From: Edaphochlamys debaryana
Taxonomy: Eukaryota; Chlorophyta; Chlorophyceae; Chlamydomonadales
DNA: 64,000 bases
NCBI GenBank assembly: GCA_016858145.1
Contig: JAEHOE010000065.1
Span: 1-64,000 of the forward strand
Direction of reading: 5' to 3'
Below, piece after piece: positions 1 through 11,700 of the stretch. Both the position numbers and the translations under genes were made by a program. A model generated the notes under the pieces. That model worked only from the letters and a program-made list of their open reading frames with translations, was not told the origin of the DNA and searched no databases. Each line of letters begins with the position of its first letter. Position 1 is the first letter of the stretch.

Positions 1-92
1 GGAGAGGGGGGCCCACACGCGCCCAGCTTCCCTCTCCGCGGGGCATCCACCCTTAAACCAGCAACCGCCAACCGCCCAACCGCCAACCGCAG

Positions 93-980
93 GCCATTGT
101 GGAGGCGGCCAACGCCGCGCTGACGCCCGAGGCCGACGCTGCGCTGCGGGCGGCGGGGGTGCCGGTGCTGCCCGACATATTCGCCAACGGGGGCACGGTG
201 CGTGCAGGGGGAGGACAAGGGCGAGGGAGGGAGAGGGGGGAGGGAGAGCGGGGAGGGTGAGGATCAAGGGAAGCAGGGAATCAGCAGGAACGCGGGGGGG
301 GCAGAGGGGGTAGGGAGCGGGATTGGGAAACGGTGGGTCACGGGCAGGGTTGCGGAACGGGGGCACGGTGGGGCTTGGGAGGGAGGGAGTTGGGCGTGGT
401 GACATGCATTTCCAACCGCCTTGACAACCGCCAACCGCCCAACCGCCAACTGCCCCCAGGTGGTTGTGTCGTTCTTCGAGTGGGTGCAGAACAGCCAGAA
501 CATGCAGTGGGAGGAGGACGACGTGAAGCGGAGCCTGGACCGGTGGGGGGGGGGGAGCGGGGGGTTGGGGGGGAAGGGAAGGCGGCACGTGGTGGGGGGC
601 TGTTCTGTGGGCTTAGGCACCGAGCGGTGTCGAGCGGGGGAAGCGGCTATGGTGAAGGGGCTCCCTCCCCTGGGGCTCCCTGCCCTCCTCCCCTTCCCTT
701 CATCCCCTCTCCACCCCCCTCACCCCCTCACCCGCCCTACCCAAGCTACATCACCGACGCCTACGACGCCCTCCTCTCCTCTCTACCTCCCTTACCCCTC
801 TCAACCCTTCCTCTCTCCCCCCCCCTCCCCCTCACCCCCCCTGTCAGGTACATCACCGACGCCTACGACGCGCTCCTCCGCGAGGCCGCCGCGCACCCCG
901 GCATCTCCCTGCGCCTGGCGGGTTACCTGGTGGGGCTGAGGCGGCTGCAGCGGGCGGACGCGGTGAGGGGGCACTCGTGA
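93..980 (+). CDS. Glutamate dehydrogenase, C-terminal part (5' end outside window)
   Basis: Three exons are visible: 93-197, 460-542 and 848-980. They join in frame with GT-AG introns and end at TGA 978-980. The translation contains the C-terminal signature of Glu/Leu/Phe/Val dehydrogenases: a stretch reading PVLPDIFANGGT, then VVVSFFEWVQN followed by W-EED, then a helical tail ending LVGLRRLQRADAVRGHS. The family interconverts L-glutamate and 2-oxoglutarate plus ammonium with NAD(P). The dinucleotide-binding and catalytic lysine regions lie upstream of base 1, so coenzyme preference and location cannot be read. The final exon edge is copied inside the preceding intron, and the last codons and stop lie in the first unit of a tandem repeat. 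Family assignment is firm; the exact C-terminus is likely but could differ if the repeat creates alternative splicing. Confidence 0.85.
746..776 (+). repeat. Intronic copy of the start of the last GDH exon
   Basis: The bases beginning CTACATCACCGACGCCTACG nearly match the beginning of the real last exon at 848-878. The copy lies about 100 bases upstream within the intron and is preceded by AAGC rather than a good CAG acceptor. It looks like a local duplication across the 3' splice site with later decay. Confidence 0.8.
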
Positions 981-1318
981 GGAAGGGGGGCATTCGTGAG
1001 GGGGTTGGGGCAAGCGGAGCGAGGTGGGGTGGGCATTAGAGGGGCATGCCGGGAGGACACAACGGGTGGACGCGGTGAGGGGGCACTCGTGAGGAAGGGG
1101 GGCATTCGTGAGGGGGTTGGGGCAAGCGGAGCGAGGTGGGGTGGGCATTAGAGGGGCATGCCGGGAGGACACAACGGGTGGACGCGGTGAGGGGGCACTC
1201 GTGAGGAAGGGGGGCATTCGTGAGGGGGTTGGGGCAAGCGGAGCGAGGTGGGGTGGGCATTAGAGGGGCATGCCGGAAGGACACAACGGGTGGACGCGGT
1301 GAGGGGGCACTCGTGAGG
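956..1318 (+). repeat. 112-bp tandem repeat overlapping the GDH stop codon
   Basis: Units begin with GGACGCGGTGAGGGGGCACT at 956, 1068, 1180 and 1292, an exact 112-base period. There are three full copies plus a 27-base partial fourth. The first unit carries the last eight codons and stop of the GDH gene. Later units are nearly identical, so the array is young or homogenised. Confidence 0.95.
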
Positions 1319-2484
1319 CGGAGGGTTGGGCTGATGGAGGTGTTGGGGGCAAGCAGAGGGGCAGGGAAGAGAAGGGTGGGAGGGTGAAGAGTCATGCAGG
1401 GAGGAAGGATGCTCTGGCGGACTCGGGGGGGGCATTCGCGAGGCAAAGGGGGGAGGGGGGTAACTGCTGGCAGGGCGGGGTGGGGCGCATCGAGCACAGA
1501 AGGCGAGGCATGCAAATTGAAGGTGCGTGGTACAGAAAGGTCCCTATGATGTGTTCGGGCGGGCTGTGCACGAAAGGTGAAGCATCTGATCACGGGCGTT
1601 GAGGGCGGTGCAGCTTGCCAGGTCCTGGTGACGAGGCGTTTTGGCGGGTCTTAACCTTTGTGGATGGGGCCCCGGTTGATCTGAGTTGCGTGGGTGGGTG
1701 GGGTTGTGCAGGGATTCTGCAGTTGCAAGATGGGGCATGTCATGCAGGTGTGAGGGGGGGGGCAGGCTTGCGCGCGCGGACATGCTTGGGTAATGGTACG
1801 TACAAGATTGAGCGCCGTCCTGCGCAGGGCTGGAGCTTAAGGTCAGGACAGCCGGCATCACATCAGGGATCAGGCTCCTGTCCCTGAATGCTGTGCAGAA
1901 GGGGGAGGGTTTGAAAGGCGTGCGCCCCGGTAAAGAGGGTCGTGAGCTACTGGGCTGCTGGGCGTCAGGCAGCTTAGGGCAGCTACCGCCAGCTCCATCC
2001 GCCCCACACGGGCATGCGGATACCTGCTGGTGCAGAATACAGGTCGTGCACACACGACGCCGGCTGTCAGCGTGACGCAGGCGTGGGAGCCCGAAGCGGG
2101 GAGGGGACAGGCGGACCGGCGTTACTGCGCGTGCCGGGGCGCGCGCACGGGCGTCAAGAGTGATGAGAGCCCGCTCACTCGAACGCACGGGCTGCGGTAC
2201 ACGCACAGCCGCCCCACTTAATGCCTCGCCATTCAGGATAGAGTAGCTATCAGCCGTTGAAGCAGGAGTTGCAGCGGTTCAGTCGGCCTGGGTACCAGGA
2301 GTGACCTCGAGTGAGGACGAACATTGTCAACGCTGAGCGCACCGGCCCACTCTCTCTCTTTGGAGACCTCCGAAGACGTTTGTAACATAATTTGACTACT
2401 TCAGTTACGCTCCACGCAGCGTCAGTCGAATTGGCGGGTCAGCCTGTTGCGAGCCAGCGACGCACAAGCCCGTAAAGCGCTGTC
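1319..2484. other. Intergenic, 3' flank of GDH and 5' flank of secreted-protein gene 1
   Basis: No ORF here shows family resemblance or a consistent exon structure. The left part is G-rich and resembles decayed sequence from the tandem array. The right part (about 2240-2480) is less GC-rich, as expected for a promoter and 5' untranslated region of the gene starting at 2485. No specific element can be named. Confidence 0.5.
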
Positions 2485-5400
2485 ATGATGAGACTCGTAG
2501 TTCTGGCTTCAGCCCTCGCGCTGCTGTTGGCGACCTCGTGAGTTTGCCGAACACCGCGCGCGCATCTTCTTGTTGCGTTGGCGTTGCGAGTTCGCTCGCG
2601 GCCGCCTTCTCGAGGTGCTTGTGTGCACCCACATGCTATCAGCCGCTGCTTGAGCGGCAGGCCTTGGGAGGGCCAGGAGGTTTTGCCGCGGAACAATGGC
2701 CATCCACGCACGGACGTACCCACTGCCGGGACCGCCCCCCGTCACACGCACGAGCGCCTCGCCCCCCTCTCATGGTTACTTTTGAATGTTGCCATGTTAA
2801 GCCACGTTGTTCTTCTCACAGCACCCGAACCCCCCTCCAATTCCTCAGGTGTGCCCATGCCAGGCCGTCCCGGCCCCCAGTCGCATCCCCATCCCCGCGG
2901 TCACCTGCCTCGGCGTGCAACAAGCAGTGCCTGACCTGGCGTGGATCGTACCCAGCCGCGCCAGCCGACATCGCCGGGACTTGCAAGAACGCGACCCGGT
3001 ACTTCCGCAGCGTGTTCGCGGCCGACCTGCAGGCCATGATGGCCAAACAGAACGTCTCAAACGCCATCATCAAACGCTTCACCGCAAACGCAAAGAAGTG
3101 GAAGCGTAACGAGTGCAGCACCATGGTTTTGAATGAAACATGGGATGACGGTCCGCTCCACAAGACGACGGTCAAGGTGGGGCACGCGTGCGGGCGGGGT
3201 GGGGCGCGGACGTTTGGGCTGGGCCTGGCGTGGGCCTGACGACAGCACCGCACCGCCCCCCCCCCTCCAACTTACCCAACCCCCGCCTCCAACACGCTTT
3301 AACCCTACCCTTCCCCCCCCCCTCTCCACCTCAGATGTGCGGCTTCGTGTCAAAGGGCGTCGGGCCGGCGGTCGCATCCGCCGTCTTCTCGGGCCTCTGG
3401 CCCGTCGAGAGCCCCTCCTCCCTCAACAACCACGCCCGCGCAGTCCTCGGCTACGCATCCCTCTCCGCGTTCACCTGCTTCGACTCCTCCCTCGCCGTCG
3501 CGGCCACCAACGGCAACGAGCAGTGCAAGTCGGGCTGGAGCTTCGCCTGCTACAACCCCTCCACCACGCCCACCATCGTGGACCCCCAGCGGCCCCCCTA
3601 CCCCGCGGCCCCCGCCGACCCCTCCCCGCCGCCCTCGCCCGAGTCCTGCTCCCGCCAGTGCCTCAAGTGGACGGCCGCCGTGAAGTCCTACATGCCAAAC
3701 CTAAACGCCCCGGCCTGCGCAGAGCCGCTTTCCTACTTCAACGGCGTCTTTGTCCCCGAGCTCCAGGCCGTTCTGGGCAGCGCGCTGGGGGCCGCGTTTG
3801 GAGCCGACGTCAAGGGCTGGGCGGTCCAGACGTGCCAGAACGTCATTGCCGATTACCGCCAGTTCCGCTTCTCGGTCAACCGGGTGACATTCGAGGTGGG
3901 CCGGGAGTGGGAGAGCGCTGGGTGCTAGGGCCTCTGGGTACATTCGTTCTTGTGGTTTTTCCCGGCCCTCATGTTGCCTTGCTGACTACCCCTGCCTGCG
4001 TCTTGCCTTGTCCCGCCGTCAGGTCTGTGGCTCCGTCTCCGCCGGCGTGGGCCCCGCCCTCGCCAAGGCCCTCGCGTCGCCCGATTCCTGGGCGGGCCCG
4101 ACGCCTCTCGACACACACGTCAGGGCCCTGACCGGCTATGCCGCCTACCCCTCCGGCGGCTGCCTCAACTCTACCTTTGCCGCCTCCAGCCCCAACGACA
4201 CGGCCCAGTGCGCCGCCGCCTGGTCCAACCGCTGCGCCGCCCCCACCCTGCCGCCCGACGTCCCAGACACCCCCCGCGCGCTCCCACCTCCCGCCACGGC
4301 CCCGCCGCCCTCGCCTCAGTCCTGCTCCCGCCAGTGCCTCAAGTGGACCGCCGCCGTCAAGACAATCATGCCAGACATGAACGCCCCTGCCTGCGAGAAG
4401 CCGCTTGCCTACTTCAACGGCGTCTTGGTGCCCGAGCTTCAGGGCGTGCTGGGCAGCGCGCTGGGGGCAGCGTTCGGAGCCGATGTCAAGGGCTGGGCGG
4501 TGCAGACGTGTCGCCATAACGTTGCAGACTACTTCCAGCTCCGCTTCTCCGTCCAGTCTGTGACGTTCGAGGTGAGAGGTTCCGTCCAGGATAAGTCAGG
4601 CCGGGTCAATCAGCAGGGTCGGAGGGGCGGCAGGTACGCTCTTTCCCATGCCGCTCTTCCCTCACACCTGTCCCCTCCTCTCCCGTCATTGCTCTCCTTC
4701 CCTTCAGGTCTGCGGTGCCGTCTCCCCGGGCGTCGGCCCCGCCCTCGCCAAGGCCCTTGCCTCGCCAAGCGCCTGGACCGGTCCCACCCCGCTCTCCACC
4801 CACGCCAGGGCCATCACGGGCTACAGCTCCCTGTCCTCGACCACCTGTCTCAACGCCACCTTCGCCGCCTCCAGCCCCAGCGCAACCTCAATCCAGTGTG
4901 CCGCCGCCTGGTCCAACCCCTGCGATGCCCCCGCCCTTCCGCCAGCCGCCGTCGCCCCTCCCCGTGCGTTCCCGTCCCCCGCCACGGGCTCCCCGCCCCC
5001 CGCCGCTTGCACCCAGGCCTGCATCAAACTGGTGGCCGCCGTCAAGTCCATTGAGCCGGAGCTCGGCGCGCCGGCCTGCACCAAGCCGCTGGGCTACTTT
5101 GCAAACACCTTTGTGCCGGACCTGCAGCTGGGCATGGGTTCACAAATTGGATCTCGTTTTGGAACCGACGCCAAGCGCTGGGCGGTGACCGAGTGTGAGC
5201 ACATGGTCGAGGATTACTTTGATCTGGGCTTCTCGAGGCAGGTCGCCACCTTCAAGGTAAGGGGGCTTGCGTTTATGATGTGCGGGGCGGGAAGCCTGGC
5301 AAGGTGGAGGGCAGGAGAGCAGGGCTGCGGACGAGCCGGTACACACACTTGCCCCCATACCCTAAACACCCCTCCCCGCCTTCCCTTCAGGTCTGCGGCC

Positions 5401-5615
5401 CCGTCTCTGCCGGAGTCGGCCCCGCCCTGGCCAAGGCCCTGGCCTCCCCTGAAACGTGGGTGGGTGAGACGCCTTTCGACGCACACGTCAGGGGAATGAC
5501 CGGCTTCTACTTCCTGAGCTCGGCCACCTGCCTCAACGCCACCCTCGCCTTGACCGGCAACAACCGGGACGCCGCCTGCAGTGGCGGCTGGACCAGCCCC
5601 TGCGGTGCCGCCTGA
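2485..5615 (+). CDS. Secreted multi-module cysteine-rich protein, family member 1
   Basis: Six exons: 2485-2537, 2849-3176, 3335-3895, 4023-4571, 4708-5256, 5391-5615 (754 residues). An alternative acceptor gives exon 2 a start at 2822. Exon 1 encodes a signal peptide (MMRLVVLASALALLLAT). Exon 2 is a B module starting CNKQCLTW. Exons 3-5 each encode an A module (CGxVSxGVGPALAKAL, then TPLxxHAxxxTGY and three further Cys), a Pro/Ser/Ala-rich spacer, and a B module (CSRQCLKWTAAVKS, then PxC, YFNGVFVPELQ, DVKGWAVQTC). Exon 6 is a final A module ending at TGA. Exons 3-6 begin with M/V-CG and all introns after the first are phase 0. NxS/T sites suggest glycosylation. The family is not recognised; it is probably extracellular or wall-associated. 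Confidence 0.85.
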
Positions 5616-8161
5616 GAGGAAGATACAGGCAGACCCGATCGTCTGTGTTGACCGGTGTGAACGTTCCTGTCCTGGAGAAGCGGACTGACGGCGCTTTATA
5701 TATGCATCACCTGTCATCTATATGGGCAAGGCGATTAAAGCCTGTAGAGCATGCGCATGTGCTTTCGAATCCCGGGGACTGGGCGACTGGCATATCATGC
5801 AGGCACCATACACGCGGACAGGTACCCGTCTGCTAGGCACTGTTCACAAACTATCATTATTGCGCATGGGCATGATTGTTCACGGTATTATTGCATTGGA
5901 CTTCCAGGGACTGGGTGGTGGCCGCATACATTTGCACTGCTCGTAACTGGATACGGTAATAGGGACTCTGCATGCTAGGGTTTGCAACGTTACACTGAGG
6001 AGGGCCTGCGGGCGATGGGGCGGCGGGCCTTAGCTGCAGAGGGCTGCTCCGCAGTGGTGGTCCGGCACGTGGTACGGTATTGTAGGGCTGAAGGTATTGT
6101 AGGCAAGTCGCAAGTGCCCCCCTAAGATGCTGCCTCCCCCATGCCCCTTCACGCCCTGCCCTTTGGGCCCTTTGGGCAGGGCATGGCAGCGGGCCCACAC
6201 ACCCCTTCCGCCTGCTGTACGGCAGTGCACGCATGCGTGCTTGCTCCCTCTGTTTGAGCAAAACTGCAGCACCCACACGGCCTGGCTGCCTGGCTCCGGG
6301 TCCCCGCGCATGGTCAAGCCATTCTGGCGACAGCGCCTCAAGCGCTCAGGTCGCCTTGCAGGGTGCCACACCGAAGGCAGCGCTCCGCCTCTTCTCATCC
6401 GTGAGAGCCGCTGCCCTCCGCCGCCGTAGCCACTTGCTGGGGTCGATGCGCAAGAGCGCAACAGGGGTAAGCGGCAAGCAAATCCCCTCGTGAGAATGCC
6501 GCGCACGTGCGCGATGCAGACCTTAATTTAGGGTTATCAGGCTTGAACAGTGCCCTCAAACCTGCTGCCGGGCGCGCGGATGACAGGGCTGCCGTGGAGT
6601 GCGTGATAATGGAGAGGAATGCCGTTTGCATATGATCCCCTGCTTTGTTTGGATGGTGGGTGCAAGCAGCACCGCCTGGAGGCCTCTCCGCTGGGCGCCT
6701 AACTCGCCTGACGCGAACCAAAGCCTTCCCTGACTTTACCGTGCGTGTTGGGCAAGGCTCTGCGCGCATCCCGCGCGCCTTGCGCAAGGCCCCACCCGGA
6801 ATGAGTCCTTGGAGGCGGGCCCAGCTTTGGCCGAACCCCGTTTCACCGAAACGCAAGCCTATACGCTGCCTCAGCCCCCGATGGCTGCAGAGTGGCCGGT
6901 CCCTGGGCCTCTGGCTATCCCTGTCCACCTACTGCGCGGTGCAAGCGTGAGTGGACATGTCGACCCTGTGACCACAACCGGCAGCTCTGCCGCCAGATCC
7001 CTCGCCGCAAGCAGATTCAGGCGAGTGTCTACAGCTCCTTGGCGCAGGTCCTGTCGAGCGACAGGGCTCCAAAGCTGTTCCCGCGCTTTTGCCTTGCAGC
7101 TTGCACGCAAGTCTGGTCGCGACTACGCTAGTCCGCCCTCAGACCTTCACGCACGCCCTATAATATAGACATTATCGTAGCACACTGCAACGCGTCTTCT
7201 CGAGCCGCAGCACGGGGCTTGCTTGCTGTCGATGCCAACCAGATTACACCGACTGGGTCGCTGACAGACCGTATGGACATGCTTTTCGAGTTTTGCTGAT
7301 GCTTATCCTGACGAGGCCGCGCCCAGCCAGCTGAACCGTTGCGACAGTTTCCACAACATGCTGCGCAAACTCCGGCATCCCCAAGCAGCAGCGACAGGAA
7401 GCTACGCCGCTGCCATGGATAGTGCAAGTGGGGCCATGCAGGACCTATTGCTACGCAAGCGCCGACTCTGGAGTTTGCCCGTCCAAGACCCGCACCTTTC
7501 ACTTTCGGCCAGCGCTGGCGGCTTCGCGCCGGGTGCCCGCCCAGCCCCTGCCCCCGGCTTCCCACTACACACCGATCTCTACCCACCGAAGAACATACCT
7601 TGCACCATACCTCAGCAAGACAGCCGCCCCAGAGGCGCGGGGGCAAGCACAGCTGTCAACGGCCTGCAACGACTCCTCTGCGCTCGGACAGCCCCCAAGC
7701 TGCTGTCGCTGCGCCGGCTAGCGCTTTACAGTGGGCTTCGCGACTGCCTCTAGCATCAGCACAAGCCAGCACTTGCGGCTGGCAACCGTGCCTCGAGCCC
7801 GCTCCCTCGGAAACGCCCGTGCGGCTCCCCGGGCCGCCGCTCCCTCTCGGCGGCTACCGTGACCCACCCGAGCTGCCGCGACCCCCCTCTCCAGCCCCAG
7901 CCCTCCTGAAACCAGCCTAGACTCGCCTCATCCAGACGACGGCGCTCAAACGTCGCTGCTGTCTGCGTTCTGACCAGACCCAAGTGGCCCCAACAGCCGG
8001 ACACGTACCAGCACCAGCAGTCCAAGACCCCGCACTCCCGGGCGGCGCCTTCCCCTCCCCCTCCCCTCTCGCCCTGACCCTCGTGGTCGATCCACATCTA
8101 CAGCAGCCGTGGCGGATCTGGCGGAAGCTGCGCTGACGGCGGCGGAGTCGAGCCCGGAGGC
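5616..8161. other. Intergenic region, no gene supported
   Basis: Holds the 3' flank of the secreted-protein gene (an AT-richer stretch with TATATATG near 5698) and the upstream region of the YABBY-like gene. The several open frames lack family motifs, splice structure or consistent codon use. A TTCGAATCCC string near 5764 looks like a tRNA T-loop but has no accompanying tRNA fold. Confidence 0.5.
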
Positions 8162-8737
8162 ATGGCTGAGGCTAGCGGGGGGGCCGGGGGCAAGCCGCCG
8201 GCAGCGGGCGGCGAGGCCCCCGGCCCCACGCCCCCACCCCCAGCTCAGCAACCAGTTATAACCGGTTTTAACCCGGGCGCCATCGAGGCCTGGAGAGCCC
8301 ATGCTCTGCAGGGCCGGCCAGCTCCATCTGGCCATGACCCCCAGTACCCGGGTGCTCCCCCCGGATACCAGAGCTCCGCTGCCTATGGCCATACCCCAGC
8401 GCCCTACCCGCCCTACCCATCCGGCCCGCCGCCGCCGCCCTACTACCACCACGCGCCGCCCCCCTACCAGCAACCGCCGCCGCCCGTGCCGCCCCAGCGG
8501 CCCTTCTTCCCGCCTCCCCCGCACCAGCCGCCGCCGTTCCACCCCGCCGCCCCATCCCAGGGCCCGCCGCCAGCGCCCCCGCCCTACTGGCCCCGGCACC
8601 CGGCCCCGGCCCCGCCGCCCGGGCCCCACTACAACCTGCAGCAGTACCCCCAAGGGGCACCGCCTTCATACCCGCACTACCCGCCCCTGAACTACACACC
8701 CCCACAGCCCCCGGCCCAGCAAAACCAGATCCAGATT

Positions 8738-8772
<35 letters not shown>

Positions 8773-11700
8773 GGGATCCCACCCACAGGTGCCGGCGGCG
8801 ACGGTGGTGGCGGCGGGGGCGGCCGGGGGCAAGGTGGAGGTGCTGTGCGATGCGTCTGACTGCGGCGTGCTCTTGGAGGTGGGTGGAAGGGTGGGTAACG
8901 TGGTTTTGGTGGCACGTGGACGGGGACTTTGTCATGCGTGGGTGCCGTACCGGTACGACACGCATCTGGGTCTGCGCGAGGCGTCATGGCTTCTGCGTAG
9001 CGCGGCATCGGCGCTGCGGTTGGGCACACGTTGACTGCAGATGCCAGTCCCCGGCACCACCCGCGACCGCATATGAGCCCCGCAACCGCCTGGCCTGCGC
9101 TATGCCGTGTTCAACGTTGTGATCCCCCTCCCTTGCGCCCCGCCCTTCCCTGCAGGCGCCCGTGCCGCCCGGCACTCCGCCCGGCGCGCCTTTCCTGGTG
9201 CGGTGCGGCAGCTGCGGCAGGTGGGTGGGGGCGCGCGGGGGCCCGAGCGGCGGGGAGGGCCACAGGGTGGCGGGGCCTCGATTGGGTAGGCGGCGTATTG
9301 AGGGGTTGCGACAGGCCCCGCTGCTTCCTACTGTAGCCCGGCACTGCCCGCGAGGTCAGGCGAGGGGACTGTGCTCCGAACTGTGCGGGCGCCCAAGCGT
9401 GTGCGCGACGGCGTTGCTACTGAGGGCCTGGGCCTGTCACTGCGCCAAGCCGTTGACACGGGTGATTGTGTGCCGTACGCGCCCAGGCTGCTGGAGGTCC
9501 GGGTCACGCGCGTCCCTGTACGGCACTCGTCCCAAGCCTCCCAACCGCCGGCTCAACCGCCGGGACCGGGCCCGGCGGCGGCGGCCCGACAGCCCGCGGC
9601 GGGGCCGCCGCCCCCACAGCACCAACCGCCACCCCAACCGACCCAACCGCAGCAGCACGACTGGGACGCCTCGCTCAACCGTACGTCCGTACGGACCCGG
9701 GGCTCGGTGGGCGGCTCCTTAGTGAGCAGCAGTACCTCTGGCGGCCCGGGGCCCTTCGGCGATCCGTCCGCTGCCGCTGCCGCAGCGATGGCGGCGGGCC
9801 CCACTGACACGCCACAGTACGGCGGGTTCGCACCAACCGCCGCCGCCCAACCGCCGCCGGTTGGTCCTCGGCGCGGCGATCTGCCAACTGTAACCAGTTG
9901 GCCGCCGCCCTCTGGCTCCTTCGCCCCCGGCGGAGGCGCCGAGGGCGGTTGGGCGGGCGCATCAGGGGCACGGTACGGCACCAGCAGTGGCGGCGGCGCC
10001 GAGGCCCAGGCCCAGGGCCCAGGGCAGGCCCGGCCGCCGGGGCTCCGCGAGGCCCACAGCGTTCCGGTCCCCGGTAGCCGCCACCACTCTGCTCCGCAGC
10101 GGCCGCCCTCCTCGGGCGGAGGAGGAGCACCGGCCGCCGGCAGCGCGGGGCCGCCGCCGGGCTGGTGGGGCGCGCCTCAACCGCCTCAGCCGTCACAACC
10201 GACACAACCGCCACGGCAGGGCGCCGTGCAGCCGCCCGCCTGGCCAGCGGGGCCGTCGCAGCACCCCCACCAGGCCCAGGCCCAGGCCCAGGCCCAGGCC
10301 CAAGCTCCGCCGCAGCAACCGCCGCCTGTCGTGGGGGGTTGGGCGCCGTCAGGACAGGCCCGCCCTGGCGCAGCCGACCAACCGCCAACCGCCAAGCGCG
10401 CTCGCGAGATGACGCCGTACAACATATACATGAGTGAAGAGGTACGGCAACCTGTTCTTCCTGAGCAAGACAGCCCCTCTTCCATTTGCTCTGTCCAACT
10501 ACCGTATGTTCAAACTCGCCGACATCGTGCCCTCATGCTCCTGGATCTGGGTTGGCCGGCATGCCCTGTTGGTGCTTCCCCTGCTCAGGTCAAGCGGCTC
10601 AAGGCTGAGATCCCGGGCCTTGACAACGTCGCAGCCTTCAAGATCGCATCGACCAAGGTGAGCTGGGCCTTGCATCTACGCATCCTTGTGCACGTAGCAG
10701 CTGGGTTGCGAAGTCATCGTCGGGAATGGAAGTGCAGGAGTGACACTCATACGCTATCATTCTCATCATCTCTCAGCAAGCTGTCGTTCTACCTGTCCCT
10801 TTGGCCGCCTCTGGGCAGTGGGCGGACACGTACGGCAGCCGCAGCGGCGCGGGCAATGCTGCTGGCGGCGGCGTTGGCAACCGCAGCGAAGGCACGGCCG
10901 CGGCGGCGGCGGGTCCGGGGTCCGCCGCAGCTGTGGCGCGTCAGGCGATGGACACCGCCCAACTGGCAGGCGGTGGAGGCGGCGGCGAGGAAGGGCGCGC
11001 GCAGGAGGCAGCCGCCGCCGCTGCAACGGCTGCCGCTGCCGCTGCCGCCGCTGCAGCGGCGGCGGCGGAGGATGAGGCGCAGTCGCTTGACCTTTCATCT
11101 TCCGCCACCTCCCACCAAGGGCCCCAGGCGCTGGCGGCGGCGGCGGGCGCTGGCGCGCCGCCGCCGCCACGGCCGTTTGCGCCGCCGCCAGGCGGGGCGG
11201 CGGCGGCGGTGGCAGCGGAGGTGGGCCAGGCGCCAAGCCCGATCTCGTTGGGTCCTCTACCGCAGCAGATCCGTACGGTCTCGTCCTTTGCCGCCTTGAC
11301 GGGAGCCTCCGCCGAGCTCTATCCGCCCCAGTCTGCCGCCGCGGTTAGCGGCGGCGCCGACGGTAGTGGCGGCGTCGACGGCAGCGGCGGCGGAGCGGGG
11401 CCTAGCAGCGGCGCTGCGGTCGCCGAGGCAGCAGCTGCGGCGGCGGCGGCAGCTGCAGCGACGCCAGCTGGCGGCGACGGCGGAGGTGGAGGCGAAGCCG
11501 AGGCCGAGGAGCCGTCACTGTCAGCAGTCCTGCCACAGCGGCTTTACTCGGGCGTTACGATGGGTGACCTTTCGGACTTCGTAATGAGCCTCTTCGACGC
11601 CAACAGCGGCGGCGGCGGCGGTGGCAACGGCGGCGGCAGCAACAAGGGCGGCGGCGGCGGCAGCGACGGCGGGGGTGACGGCGCCGACGCTGCCACGGCG

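Noticed and set aside
956..1318. CRISPR-like or satellite array
   Set aside because: The whole 112-base unit repeats without unique spacers and includes coding sequence, so it is a local tandem duplication.
2485..5615. Pherophorin identity for the secreted family
   Set aside because: Pro-rich spacers and algal origin fit, but the cysteine pattern and the CG-VS-GVG and QC-KW motifs do not match what I know of pherophorin domains.
5735..5790. tRNA gene suggested by TTCGAATCCC
   Set aside because: No matching acceptor, D or anticodon stems could be folded around it.
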